Source: Nitrospirota bacterium
Lineage (GTDB): Bacteria > Nitrospirota > Thermodesulfovibrionia > UBA6902
Assembly: GCA_016207885.1 (NCBI GenBank)
Contig: JACQZE010000003.1
Location: 124,001-188,000, forward strand
Length of the DNA: 64,000 nt
Direction of reading: 5' to 3'
Below the pieces are notes generated by a model. That model searched no databases. It was not told the origin of the DNA and saw only the letters and a list, made by a program, of their open reading frames with translations. The position numbers and the translations under genes were made by a program. Of the stretch, positions 45,187 to 53,795 are shown in pieces. How positions within the stretch are numbered: the stretch's first letter is position 1; each line of letters begins with the position of its first letter.

Positions 45187-47012
45187 TTACGACTTTCCGG
45201 CTGAAACACTTTCAGCCTTCTAAAGGCAGTATATAACGAACGAAAGCGCACTCCCTGTTCTTTCACAAATCGGGATATGGATTCGAGGTTCTCTCCGGGA
45301 TAAGGCTCTCTTTTTGCTACCTCTGAACAGAAGGCGATGCTTGCCTCAAAATTCTCTTTAAACTCCTGAAGGTTATTGACCTCCTTTGGAGTGTAGCCGC
45401 AGTTGGATACCCTCTTCTCGAACTGGTCAACATACAGCTCTATCTCCTTGGCAAACATGTGCGGGCGATCCGGAGATACAAGCGAAGCGCCCCTTCCGTA
45501 GATATGGTCAACCATCTCTTTGAGCGTATAGATCTTATTAAACCAGGCTATATTGGGCCCGGGACAGATACACTGCGGGGCGTCCTTCTCATCGACAAGC
45601 CCGAGCGCGATGAGGCAGCCGTTTCCAAGCTGGTCGCAAATGCATTCTTTGTTAACAACATTCTCGATCATCTTCTTTTTCTCTTCATCCGTTATATCAA
45701 GCCCGGAGATTTGCTCAAGCTTCAGCTTCTCATACTGCCTCGATGAAAGGCATATGGGCTTTTCAGTGAATTCAGTATTGAATTTAAGAAAACCCTTGCC
45801 GCAGGGAGAGCCGGCCCTTCCGTCTAAGACCCTCTGTCTGGTCCATATCTCAGCGCCTGTCCCGTGAATATTGCTGAACTGCACGCCGATCGGCGATGAG
45901 TCGCTTATATAGAGATCCTTTTCACCGGAACGCCGAAGCAGTTCAAGCGTTGTATCATCAATGCACGTTGCTTCTGGGACAAGCAGAAAAGGTGTGCCCC
46001 ACCCTGTCATGTCCATGCCGAAGTCTTCCATCAGCCTGCGCGTCTCAGCGTATGTGCCTATGCCGCCCTGCACTGTTATCAAAGGCTGCTGATTTAATGC
46101 GGACTCAGGATAATGCCATCCCATCTTTTCGTAGTATTTCTGTATCGGCAGATGAAAGTCTTGTGTCAGCGTCGCCCGGTTATCCTTGAACTCCTGCAGA
46201 ATGCTTGGAAGAAGTATGCCGTTTGTAGGAAAGACATGCCCGCCGCAGTTAAGGCCCGACTCAATGCGGAATTCGTATACCTCAAGGCCTTTCTTCGCAA
46301 GGAACTTGCCCTGTATGAGAGCGGAACGGAAGTCGCTCACCTTAAGTATTATCTTCTTCTTTATATCGCCGTTCTCATCCCTGTAGAAATCGCGGAACTC
46401 CGTCATATAATGAAAGAGCCGCTGGTTCATGCCTGCTGAAAGCACTATGCCGGAACGCAAAGTGCTGTTGGCATAACCCCTTACAGCTGCCTTGGAGTCG
46501 CTGTACTCTTCAGGAAGCAGATCGCCCTTGCTGTCATAGTTCAGATTATCGAGCTTGACCATTATGTTTACATCAATGGAACCGGGAACCATCTTAGCGG
46601 TAAGTTCTTTTTCAAGCGCTTCTCTTTCAGCGCCCGGCTTCATAGCCATAGCTCTTGTAAAATCTTGTTTCAAAGGACTGTAATCAGGAAGGAGTTCAAA
46701 GTACTTGCACTTCTCGCTTCCAAGAGCAAACGGCTCCTTCCTTATCGCATCAAATTTGATCCGGACTATCTCGTCAACAAGATTGAGATAAGCCGTGGTC
46801 CTCTTTGCCCTTCCGTCTTCTTCTTTTACAGTTATTTCAGCGTAAGGCATATTGAACTTCTCGCAGTAATATTTGCGTACCGGCTCAAAAAGGATATCGT
46901 CAACAAGAGATATAACAGATTGTATCCCGAGATGCGCCACACGGATCGGAGTGTCAACCGAATGTCCGGTACCCATTACGGGTATATGAAATTTATGGTA
47001 GTAGACTGTCAT
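45183..47012 (-). CDS. Nitronate monooxygenase-like protein with Cys-rich C-terminal part
   Basis: The 609-aa protein starts MTVYYHKFHIPVMGTGHSVDTPIRVAHLGIQSVISLVDD. The middle has an FMN-barrel look: ESGLNCGGHVFPTNG (~residues 255-270) and ITVQGGIGTYAETRRLMEDFGMDMTGWGTPFLLVPEA (~312-350), reminiscent of 2-nitropropane dioxygenase or PfaD-type proteins. The C-terminal ~170 residues carry clustered cysteines (KECICDQLGNGC, PQCICPGP), suggesting an Fe-S or zinc site. It is more than 200 residues longer than ordinary nitronate monooxygenases. The convergent flavin-reductase gene is suggestive. Enzymatic activity is inferred and uncertain. Confidence 0.6.
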   Translation of the reverse strand: MTVYYHKFHIPVMGTGHSVDTPIRVAHLGIQSVISLVDDILFEPVRKYYCEKFNMPYAEITVKEEDGRAKRTTAYLNLVDEIVRIKFDAIRKEPFALGSEKCKYFELLPDYSPLKQDFTRAMAMKPGAEREALEKELTAKMVPGSIDVNIMVKLDNLNYDSKGDLLPEEYSDSKAAVRGYANSTLRSGIVLSAGMNQRLFHYMTEFRDFYRDENGDIKKKIILKVSDFRSALIQGKFLAKKGLEVYEFRIESGLNCGGHVFPTNGILLPSILQEFKDNRATLTQDFHLPIQKYYEKMGWHYPESALNQQPLITVQGGIGTYAETRRLMEDFGMDMTGWGTPFLLVPEATCIDDTTLELLRRSGEKDLYISDSSPIGVQFSNIHGTGAEIWTRQRVLDGRAGSPCGKGFLKFNTEFTEKPICLSSRQYEKLKLEQISGLDITDEEKKKMIENVVNKECICDQLGNGCLIALGLVDEKDAPQCICPGPNIAWFNKIYTLKEMVDHIYGRGASLVSPDRPHMFAKEIELYVDQFEKRVSNCGYTPKEVNNLQEFKENFEASIAFCSEVAKREPYPGENLESISRFVKEQGVRFRSLYTAFRRLKVFQPESRN

Positions 47013-47111
47013 TTAATTTAATCTGTTATATAAAAAAGAAATTCGATAATTATAGCACAGGGAATCAAAATTACGTGAAGGGGTATCTTAAAACAAAAAC
47101 AAAGCCTCCTC

Positions 47112-47146
47112 TTGACAAAACTACTATACGTTTGTATAGTAGTTTT
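47112..47146 (+). promoter_or_regulatory. lexA promoter with overlapping palindromic operator
   Basis: TTGACA (47112-47117) and TATAGT (47135-47140) are exactly 17 bp apart. The sequence aaaactactata (47117-47128) and its exact reverse complement tatagtagtttt (47135-47146) form a 12-bp-arm palindrome with a 6-bp centre, spanning the promoter up to the base before the lexA ATG. A LexA-autoregulated SOS operator is the natural reading. The -10 is 6 nt from the ATG, predicting a leaderless mRNA. Confidence 0.8.
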
Positions 47147-47761
47147 ATGGCACAGAAACTTAGACAGCCGACCGTAAAACAACTTGCGGTCTTTGATTTC
47201 ATCAAAAAACATATAATTGACAACGGGTTCCCCCCGACTGTGCGGGAGGTGGCAGGCAGCTTCGGCTTTGCAAGCCCCCTCTCAGCGCAGCTCCATATAA
47301 ACGCCCTAATAAAGAAAGGCCTGCTTAAAAAGTCGCCTTCCAAACAGCGGTCGATCGAGATCTCGGGATTCAAACCTTCTGAAGACAGCAAGATACCTCT
47401 GCTCGGAACCGTCAGGGCTGGCGCCCCTATTTTGGCGGTGGAACATATAGAGGACTATGTCAATATCGACAAGAACCTCTTCAAGGTTGAAGGCGGTTTT
47501 GCGCTCAGGATAAAGGGCGACAGCATGATAGATGCGGGGATATTAGAGGGCGACATAGCATTGATAGCGCCTGATGCGGAGCCGAGGAACGGCGATATCG
47601 TTGTGGCGCTCATCGGGGATGAGGCAACGGTGAAGAGGTTCTTTCTTGCAAAGAGCATCGTCAGGCTTGTGCCGGAGAATAAAGATATGGAGCCTATGGT
47701 CTTTCCCGCGGAAGACGTGAGGATCATAGGCAAGGTCAAGGGAATAATGAGGAGCCTTTAA
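47147..47761 (+). CDS. lexA: LexA repressor
   Basis: The 204-aa protein starts at ATG 47147, directly after the operator-promoter; an upstream in-frame GTG at 47075 precedes the promoter and is rejected. The winged HTH is TVREVAGSFGFASPLSAQLH, the autocleavage site is A91-G92 in TVRAGAP, and the catalytic dyad is S126 (GDSM) and K163 (ATVKRF). It represses SOS genes until RecA-stimulated self-cleavage. The stop overlaps the next ATG by one base. No Shine-Dalgarno is present. Confidence 0.95.
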   Translation: MAQKLRQPTVKQLAVFDFIKKHIIDNGFPPTVREVAGSFGFASPLSAQLHINALIKKGLLKKSPSKQRSIEISGFKPSEDSKIPLLGTVRAGAPILAVEHIEDYVNIDKNLFKVEGGFALRIKGDSMIDAGILEGDIALIAPDAEPRNGDIVVALIGDEATVKRFFLAKSIVRLVPENKDMEPMVFPAEDVRIIGKVKGIMRSL

Positions 47762-48009
47762 TGCAACGGATAGGAGAACAGATACGGGTCATAGCGGCAT
47801 TCTGGGGAGATTCGAAGTTGAAGCCGCTCAGGTTCAAATGGTCAAACAGGCAGATACAGGTCAAAGATGTCACATATGAATGGACAACATCAATGGGCAA
47901 GAGCAGGCTCTTGCATTTCTCAGTAACAGACGGCAATACGCTGTACGAGCTGAGCTTTAATACCGACTCAATAAACTGGATACTTGAAGGGGTGGAGACA
48001 GAGATATGA
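47761..48009 (+). CDS. Small protein in SOS operon, possibly DUF6504-like
   Basis: The 82-aa protein begins MQRIGEQIRVIAAFWGDSKLKPLRFKWSNRQIQVKDVTYEW and ends LYELSFNTDSINWILEGVETEI. The F-x-W...V-x-x-V...W pattern recalls DUF6504 proteins found with Y-family polymerases and ImuB in other bacteria, but I am not sure of the family. It is fused in tight overlap (TAATG) between lexA and dinB, so it is probably SOS-induced. Confidence 0.7.
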   Translation: MQRIGEQIRVIAAFWGDSKLKPLRFKWSNRQIQVKDVTYEWTTSMGKSRLLHFSVTDGNTLYELSFNTDSINWILEGVETEI

Positions 48010-48010
48010 T

Positions 48011-48047
48011 AACCCCACTTTAGCAAAGGGGGGCGAGGGGGGATTTT
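48011..48047 (+). repeat. Half copy of the inverted-repeat element before dinB
   Basis: The sequence ccccactttagcaaagg followed by ggggcgaggggggatttt matches the left arm of the element at 19324-19446 with about two differences. It ends at the dinB ATG, so its GAGGGGGG run provides the apparent ribosome binding site of dinB. Confidence 0.8.
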
Positions 48048-49265
48048 ATGAGAACGATAATGCTTGTAGACATGGATTCATACTTCGCATCGGTTGAGCA
48101 GCAGAGCAACCCTAATCTGCGCGGAAAGCCGATAGCTGTGATAGGCTCTGGAAAGAGGACTGTCGTCACTACCGCGTCATATGAAGCGCGTGAGTTCGGG
48201 GTAAAGACAGGCATGAATATGTGGGAGGCGAAGCAGCTCTGCCCGCAGCTTATACTCGTAGTCGGCAATAATAATAAATATACAGATACATGCCGGAGGC
48301 TGACAGAGATCTACTCACAATATACCTCAGAGGTCGAGGTCTACTCCATTGACGAGGCATTTCTGGACATAACAGACTCGCTGGATCTTTTTGGAAGTCC
48401 GGCTGAGATAGGAAAGATGATAAAGAGAGAGATAAAAGAGAGGTTCGGGCTTAACGCAACAATAGGAATAGGGCCGAATAAACTCATGGCAAAGCTTGCA
48501 AGCGATATCTCAAAACCAGACGGGCTCAGATTGGTGAAGCAGGAAGAGATCGCCGGCATACTTGAAGAACTTCCGGTGGATACACTCTGGGGCATAGGCA
48601 AAAAGCTTGCGCAAAAACTCGACGCACTCGGCATAAAGACATGCGGCCAACTCGGCAGAGCTCCTGTAAGCATACTGAGAGACCACTTCGGTATAATCGG
48701 CGAGAGGATGAAACTTATGGGAATGGGCATCGACACTTCGGCTGTAGTCAATAATGATGAGACGGCAAAGTCTGTAGGCCACAGCATGACGCTCGCCCAT
48801 GATATATGGCATGAGAAAGATATAGAGGCTTATATGCTGAAGCTCTCAGAGATGGTCGGCAGGCGCGCAAGAAGGTACAAGCTGACAGGTGATGTTGTGA
48901 CAGTGACTATAAGGTACAAGAACTTCAAGACATTCACAAAACAGCTGAAGATAAACAGATGCGTAAATGACACCCACGATATTCATAACACCGCCATGGA
49001 GATAATAAGAGGCATAGGCCTCAGAGATGCGATACGCCTCCTCGGAGTAACCCTTTCAGGGATCAAAGGCTCAGAAGACCCGGCGCAGCTTAACCTGCTT
49101 GGAGACCATGTAAAGAAGGAGAACCTGCTCAAGACAGCAGACAGCATCAATGACAGGCACGGCGACTCCACCGTCTCATGGGCAACATACATGTCCCACC
49201 GCTCCCGCCCCGCCGTGATCTCGCCCGCATGGCGTCCCGCGGGAGTGCATAGGACGAATGTGTAA
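48048..49265 (+). CDS. dinB: DNA polymerase IV (Y-family)
   Basis: The 405-aa protein begins MRTIMLVDMDSYFASVEQ and has the catalytic SIDEAFLDIT (palm Asp/Glu), steric-gate-region VVTTASYEAREFGVKTGM, IGIGPNKLMAKLASDISKPDG and the little-finger domain. A beta-clamp-binding QLNLLG lies near the C-terminus. It performs error-prone translesion synthesis. As the third gene after lexA it is presumably under SOS control. Confidence 0.95.
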   Translation: MRTIMLVDMDSYFASVEQQSNPNLRGKPIAVIGSGKRTVVTTASYEAREFGVKTGMNMWEAKQLCPQLILVVGNNNKYTDTCRRLTEIYSQYTSEVEVYSIDEAFLDITDSLDLFGSPAEIGKMIKREIKERFGLNATIGIGPNKLMAKLASDISKPDGLRLVKQEEIAGILEELPVDTLWGIGKKLAQKLDALGIKTCGQLGRAPVSILRDHFGIIGERMKLMGMGIDTSAVVNNDETAKSVGHSMTLAHDIWHEKDIEAYMLKLSEMVGRRARRYKLTGDVVTVTIRYKNFKTFTKQLKINRCVNDTHDIHNTAMEIIRGIGLRDAIRLLGVTLSGIKGSEDPAQLNLLGDHVKKENLLKTADSINDRHGDSTVSWATYMSHRSRPAVISPAWRPAGVHRTNV

Positions 49266-49365
49266 AAGATGGGAATTTTATGCTTGTAACATTTACAGCA
49301 AACTAATATACTTTTCTTATCCCAGCAAATACGGCTGGCTGTATTAATTGTTAATCGTTTAAAAC

Positions 49366-49680
49366 ATGACTGCAATCTTTACACAGACTGGAGGAGCTAG
49401 ACTGGACAGCTTTAACGCAAGCTGGCCATTTGCCACGTTGTCGGTGAGCCAAGAAGAATTGCGACTTTCGTGTTTGGGCCGCGATTATCAATTCCCGCGT
49501 CACAGCATCCTGAATTTGCGTCGGCATAGGGGAATCTTCTCTGTCGGCCTGCGTATAGAGCATCAAGTGCCATCGGTGCCTGATTTTGTTGTTTTTTGGA
49601 CTTCTATCTTTTTTTGGACTTCCGGTTTTAGAATACTCAAGGCCCAATTGGAGAGCCTCGGTTATACACTCCAGGATTAA
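49366..49680 (+). CDS. Small protein of unknown function, PH-like
   Basis: The 104-aa protein (MTAIFTQTGGARLDSFNASWPFATLSVSQEELRL...FSVGLRIEHQVPSVPDFVVFW) has a compact beta-rich pattern like small bacterial PH-domain proteins (WPFA-x-L-x-V-x-x-E-x-L-x-L; GLRIEH; P-x-F-V-V-F-W). The reverse strand also carries a 110-codon frame, but the plus-strand sequence has the more protein-like composition. Isolated gene; no function assigned. Confidence 0.5.
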   Translation: MTAIFTQTGGARLDSFNASWPFATLSVSQEELRLSCLGRDYQFPRHSILNLRRHRGIFSVGLRIEHQVPSVPDFVVFWTSIFFWTSGFRILKAQLESLGYTLQD

Positions 49681-49741
49681 CAAGCCGAACCAGACACTGG
49701 CAGCGTACGCAAAGGACCCAATGACTGATGCAACTCGTTAA

Positions 49742-50158
49742 ATGCAAAACAAAACAAAAACATTAACGATCCAATGGCAAAGGCTCATAGACGAGACCGG
49801 CGAAACCTGCAATAGATGCAGGGATACAGGCAGCACTGTTGAAGCCGCATTCAAGAAAGTTCAAAATGCGCTGGCAGAGATTGGCATAAAAACAGAATTG
49901 GAATCAAAAACAATAGACCCTGAAGCATTTAAAAAAGACCCGCTTCAATCGAACCGGATCTGGATCAGCGGAAGGCCGCTGGAAGAATGGATCGGGGCTG
50001 CTGTGGGCCAAAGCCAATGCTGCGATGCCTGCGGCGACTCCGAATGCAGAACGATAACGATCAACAAGGATACGTTTGAAACCATACCGGAAGAATTAAT
50101 TATCAGAGCCTGTCTTCTGGCAGCAGCAGAACTATTTAAAGATCAAAAAGAGAAATAA
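49742..50158 (+). CDS. DUF2703 protein
   Basis: The 138-aa protein has TLTIQWQRLIDETGETCNRCRDTGSTVEAAFKKVQNALAEIGI, a DUF2703 start with a C-x-x-C pair. The mid-part ESKTIDPEAFKKDPLQSNRIWISGRPLEEWIGA is followed by a cysteine cluster (QCCDACGDSEC). The family looks thioredoxin-like and is often in anaerobes and metal- or arsenic-related neighbourhoods. No Shine-Dalgarno is seen. Redox or metal role inferred. Confidence 0.8.
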   Translation: MQNKTKTLTIQWQRLIDETGETCNRCRDTGSTVEAAFKKVQNALAEIGIKTELESKTIDPEAFKKDPLQSNRIWISGRPLEEWIGAAVGQSQCCDACGDSECRTITINKDTFETIPEELIIRACLLAAAELFKDQKEK

Positions 50159-50234
50159 CAGTTTCCTCTTCTTAAATCCGGCGATGTGATATAAAATATA
50201 AATGTCAGGATCAAGCCGACAGGAGGAATAAAAA

Positions 50235-50732
50235 ATGAAACAGATAATTATAGCTCTCTTTTTTTTCTTCGTATTATTTCATACAGCAACTTACGGTGAT
50301 ACTGCCCCTGCGCCAAACGGGATCAACATCCCTGATGGGTACAGAAACTGGAAGGTCATCGCCCCTTCATACCGTTCAGACAACAATACAATAAGGGTAA
50401 TACTCGGAAATGACATAGCTATCAAGGCCGCAGAGAAACATGAGACAAACCCTTGGCCTGACGGTTCCGTAATCGCAAAAATTGTATGGAAAGCTGAAAA
50501 ACACGAACAGTGGCAATCCGCAAGCGTTCCCGGTGAATTTGTACATTCTGAATTCATGGTCAAAGACTCCAGGAAATACCCTGACACAGGCGGCTGGGGA
50601 TTTGCCCGATGGACAGGCATGGAACAGAGGCCGTATGGAAAGGATATCTCCTTTGTGCAAGAATGTTTAGGCTGCCATACGCCGGTGAAGGATAATGACT
50701 ATATGTTTACCGTACCTGCGAAACTGCCGTAA
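50235..50732 (+). CDS. Cytochrome P460-family haem protein
   Basis: The 165-aa protein has a signal peptide (MKQIIIALFFFFVLFHTATYG) and the P460 domain (IPDGYRNWKVIAPSYRSDNNTIRVILGNDIAIKA...WPDGSVIAKIVWK...). A single CLGCH haem-binding motif lies near the C-terminus. P460 family members bind a modified haem and act in hydroxylamine/NO chemistry or have unknown redox roles. GGAGGA precedes the ATG. It is next to a pentahaem cytochrome, suggesting periplasmic electron transfer. Confidence 0.88.
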   Translation: MKQIIIALFFFFVLFHTATYGDTAPAPNGINIPDGYRNWKVIAPSYRSDNNTIRVILGNDIAIKAAEKHETNPWPDGSVIAKIVWKAEKHEQWQSASVPGEFVHSEFMVKDSRKYPDTGGWGFARWTGMEQRPYGKDISFVQECLGCHTPVKDNDYMFTVPAKLP

Positions 50733-50846
50733 AAATATGTTTATTCGCCGCAAGTAATGCCGGCAAAAAAGCGTACGGCGCTCCTGAATCAGAGGAAACG
50801 CATACCGCTTGATCCGGGACATTTTTTCTTAAAGGTTATATCATCA

Positions 50847-52058
50847 ATGATGAGACTTTATTTTATAGTTATCCTGCTCTCGATCCTGCCTTTGGCCCCT
50901 TCAGGCGCATATGCACAGAATGCCTCTACGATAGATGAACTGGCTGAGATGTACAGCATTAAAAAATGTTCAGTATGCCACGAAGAAAAACACAAAGAAT
51001 GGAAGGACTCCTCAATGGGCAACTCCGTTATCGACCCCAGGGTGCTGAGGGGATGGAGGACCTTTATAAAGCTGGAACTTGATGCAGATGGCACGATGAG
51101 CAGGAAAGACCTGCGAATATGCATGGAATGTCATGTGCCTCAGATAAAGGACGCTACAGATGAGCTTGTTGTACATATAGCCAACCTTGTCATGACATCG
51201 GTTGAAGATGCTGACGAAGCAAAAAAGAATGCCGCCGTCAAAGAGCTTTCAAAACTTAACCTCAACTGCCTGGGATGCCACAACCTCAGGGCATTAGGTT
51301 TGAACGGCGATCCCAAGCCGGATACTATTTATGTCCCGGATGAGATAGACGACTCGGCGCATAAAGAGGCCGGATTTCAAACTGTTACATCGAGCCTTTT
51401 AAAGACCTCCGGGTTCTGTGCACAATGCCACCACTGCCCGCCAAACGTGCCCTGGGAGAAATGCCCGACATTATATACGACCTATGTCGAAGGGTTTTTG
51501 AGCAAAGGAAGAACAGAGACCTGCCAGGGCTGCCACATGGAGGGTGAAAAAAAGAGCCACCGCTTCCCGGGCCCTGATGACCCTGATTTAATGAAAGATG
51601 CCGTTACTCTCAATATCAACGCAAGGCCGACAAGATACATTGACAACTACAACGGAATGTTTCTGCCCGCGATTGCTGTAGAGATTGATGTCACAAATAA
51701 TGCCGGGCATGTACTCCCTCACGGATGTGCGGTACTGCCAAAAACAGTATTGGACATAAGCGTGAAAGATCAGGATGGGAAAGAGTTATTCACAAGACAA
51801 AAAGAATACTCTGTTAATGATCTCTACTTCAAAGGGGGTAAAAAGGTTGCCATGGCTGAATGGGATATAACAGCCACAGAACATATGGATCTCGGCCTGA
51901 AACCTCTTGAGACCGATAAAAATATATTTATCATACCGTTAGAAACAGGGACAAGATTTGTTGAGGTTGAGGCTGTTCTAAAATACCTCTACACCAGAGA
52001 CAGCTCTTTTACAATGAAAAATGTGATACGGAAAGTTGATATTGAAGATGCGCCTTAG
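50847..52058 (+). CDS. Pentahaem c-type cytochrome
   Basis: From the ATG at 50847 (403 aa) a good signal peptide appears (MMRLYFIVILLSILPLAPSGAYAQ); the longer frame from 50757 has an unlikely basic start. Five CxxCH motifs are visible: CSVCH, CMECH, CLGCH, CAQCH and CQGCH, plus a CHHCPPNVPWEKCPT segment. The pattern is like cytochrome c554/NrfB-type multihaem proteins, periplasmic or outer-surface electron carriers. A C-terminal beta-rich domain (~residues 240-403) has no haem. It starts about 115 nt after the P460 gene. Confidence 0.88.
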   Translation: MMRLYFIVILLSILPLAPSGAYAQNASTIDELAEMYSIKKCSVCHEEKHKEWKDSSMGNSVIDPRVLRGWRTFIKLELDADGTMSRKDLRICMECHVPQIKDATDELVVHIANLVMTSVEDADEAKKNAAVKELSKLNLNCLGCHNLRALGLNGDPKPDTIYVPDEIDDSAHKEAGFQTVTSSLLKTSGFCAQCHHCPPNVPWEKCPTLYTTYVEGFLSKGRTETCQGCHMEGEKKSHRFPGPDDPDLMKDAVTLNINARPTRYIDNYNGMFLPAIAVEIDVTNNAGHVLPHGCAVLPKTVLDISVKDQDGKELFTRQKEYSVNDLYFKGGKKVAMAEWDITATEHMDLGLKPLETDKNIFIIPLETGTRFVEVEAVLKYLYTRDSSFTMKNVIRKVDIEDAP

Positions 52059-52061
52059 CTG

Positions 52062-53186
52062 CTATGCCCTAACCTGCTTGCGGTTAAGGTTCTTAAGATA
52101 GTCCTTTTTCAGCCTATCAACCAGCTTGTTCCTCTTATTAAGCAGCCCTGACTGAGCACGCGGCTTAGCCTTGTTCAATATATAGCTCACAAACAAAGGC
52201 AGCATGAAACTGCAGTCGCCGTATGAGACTATGGTCTTGGAGAGCGCGCTCGGGTCTATCTTGCCCCATGAGACAGCTTCTGAAGGCGTGGCTCCGCTCA
52301 GGCCGCCTGTGTCTGGACGGGCATCGGTGAACTGGATAAAGAAGTCATGGCCTGCCTCTTCCAATCCGAGGACTTCCTGTATATGCGGCTCGGTCTGCAA
52401 TACAAAGTTCTTGGGGCTGCCGCCGCCAAGCAGAAGCACCGCGCTCTTGCCGCCTTTCTGTTTTATGTCATAGACATAGCTTGTCACCTCATTGATATCA
52501 AGATGCGTGTCGATATTGACCGCTTTATCTTCAAGCATCAAAGCCGCAACATTCATGCCTATGCTTGAATCCGCAGGTGATGAGGTATGAATAGGAATGC
52601 CGCATTCATATGCAACGGCAAGTACGCTCTGATCCTTCATGGATGGCCTTAACTTCGCTATCTCCCTTCCGAGAACCGCATGTATCTCAGCGCTGGAACA
52701 GGATTCTGAACGGCCTGAAAATTCACGGCGTATCGTCTCGCGCACAAAATTATCAGTATCCAAAAGAGCATCATAGTCAAGAAAGATATCATAGATCCTG
52801 ATGATCCCGTCATCCCTGAGCCGGGCATCATCAGCAACAGCGTGCCCTCTGCAAAATTCATAGCCGAGTGATAGATGTATGTCATGATAAAGGTTGGCTC
52901 CGGTGGATACCATCCAGTCGATCATCCCCGCCTTCATCATTGGGATAAGGCAGCTTCTGCCTATCCCTGCAGGCACAAGCGCGCCTGCGAGAGAAACTCC
53001 GATTCTTACATCCTTCTTTACTATATGGCCGGCAAAAAGCTCACATGCCTTTCTGAATGACCCGGCATTGAATGAGAACATTGAGCTTTCAATTATCTGG
53101 TCAGCCGTCATCCCTGCCTTTAAAGGCTTCGGGTTAAGCAGCGAGCGGCATTTAAAATGAGGGCGTTTCTTCTTGTTATTCTTCAC
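52062..53186 (-). CDS. Deoxyhypusine synthase-like protein
   Basis: The 374-aa protein has the deoxyhypusine synthase fold with NAD-binding segments and the active-site lysine K309 in EAVSWGKID. Other conserved pieces are MIDWMVSTGANLYHDIH, GIPIHTSSPADSSIG and GGGSPKNFVLQTEPHIQE. Bacteria lack the eIF5A/hypusine target, and bacterial members are thought to act on polyamines (homospermidine synthase-like). The substrate here is not known. It lies just upstream of tmRNA on the same strand and is unrelated to it. Confidence 0.85.
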   Translation of the reverse strand: MKNNKKKRPHFKCRSLLNPKPLKAGMTADQIIESSMFSFNAGSFRKACELFAGHIVKKDVRIGVSLAGALVPAGIGRSCLIPMMKAGMIDWMVSTGANLYHDIHLSLGYEFCRGHAVADDARLRDDGIIRIYDIFLDYDALLDTDNFVRETIRREFSGRSESCSSAEIHAVLGREIAKLRPSMKDQSVLAVAYECGIPIHTSSPADSSIGMNVAALMLEDKAVNIDTHLDINEVTSYVYDIKQKGGKSAVLLLGGGSPKNFVLQTEPHIQEVLGLEEAGHDFFIQFTDARPDTGGLSGATPSEAVSWGKIDPSALSKTIVSYGDCSFMLPLFVSYILNKAKPRAQSGLLNKRNKLVDRLKKDYLKNLNRKQVRA

Positions 53187-53353
53187 TGAACTCTCTTCCT
53201 TTTAAAAAGTTTCCCGGTAATTATATCACACCGCATAATAACAAAACCAAGCTTCTTCGCAGCCATATTAATTTTAAACAAGCCGGATAGTTGATGATAA
53301 ATTCAGAGACATTGCCGGGTGACAATGCCTCTGTCAAAACGCGAAAATATCTT

Positions 53354-53695
<342 letters not shown>

Positions 53696-53795
53696 TCTGA
53701 CATTTCCTGATCTATTATAACATTAATACCGAAACCGTTTATCATTCCAGCAATAAACCTTCCCCTTTGATAAAATATTCAACAGGTTAACAATA

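Noticed and set aside
47075-47146. GTG-started N-terminal extension of LexA
   Set aside because: The extension lies upstream of and across the promoter and operator; LexA family alignment fits the ATG at 47147.
49351-49683. Minus-strand frame of about 110 codons
   Set aside because: The overlapping plus-strand frame has a better protein-like pattern; the minus frame shows no start signal and an irregular composition.
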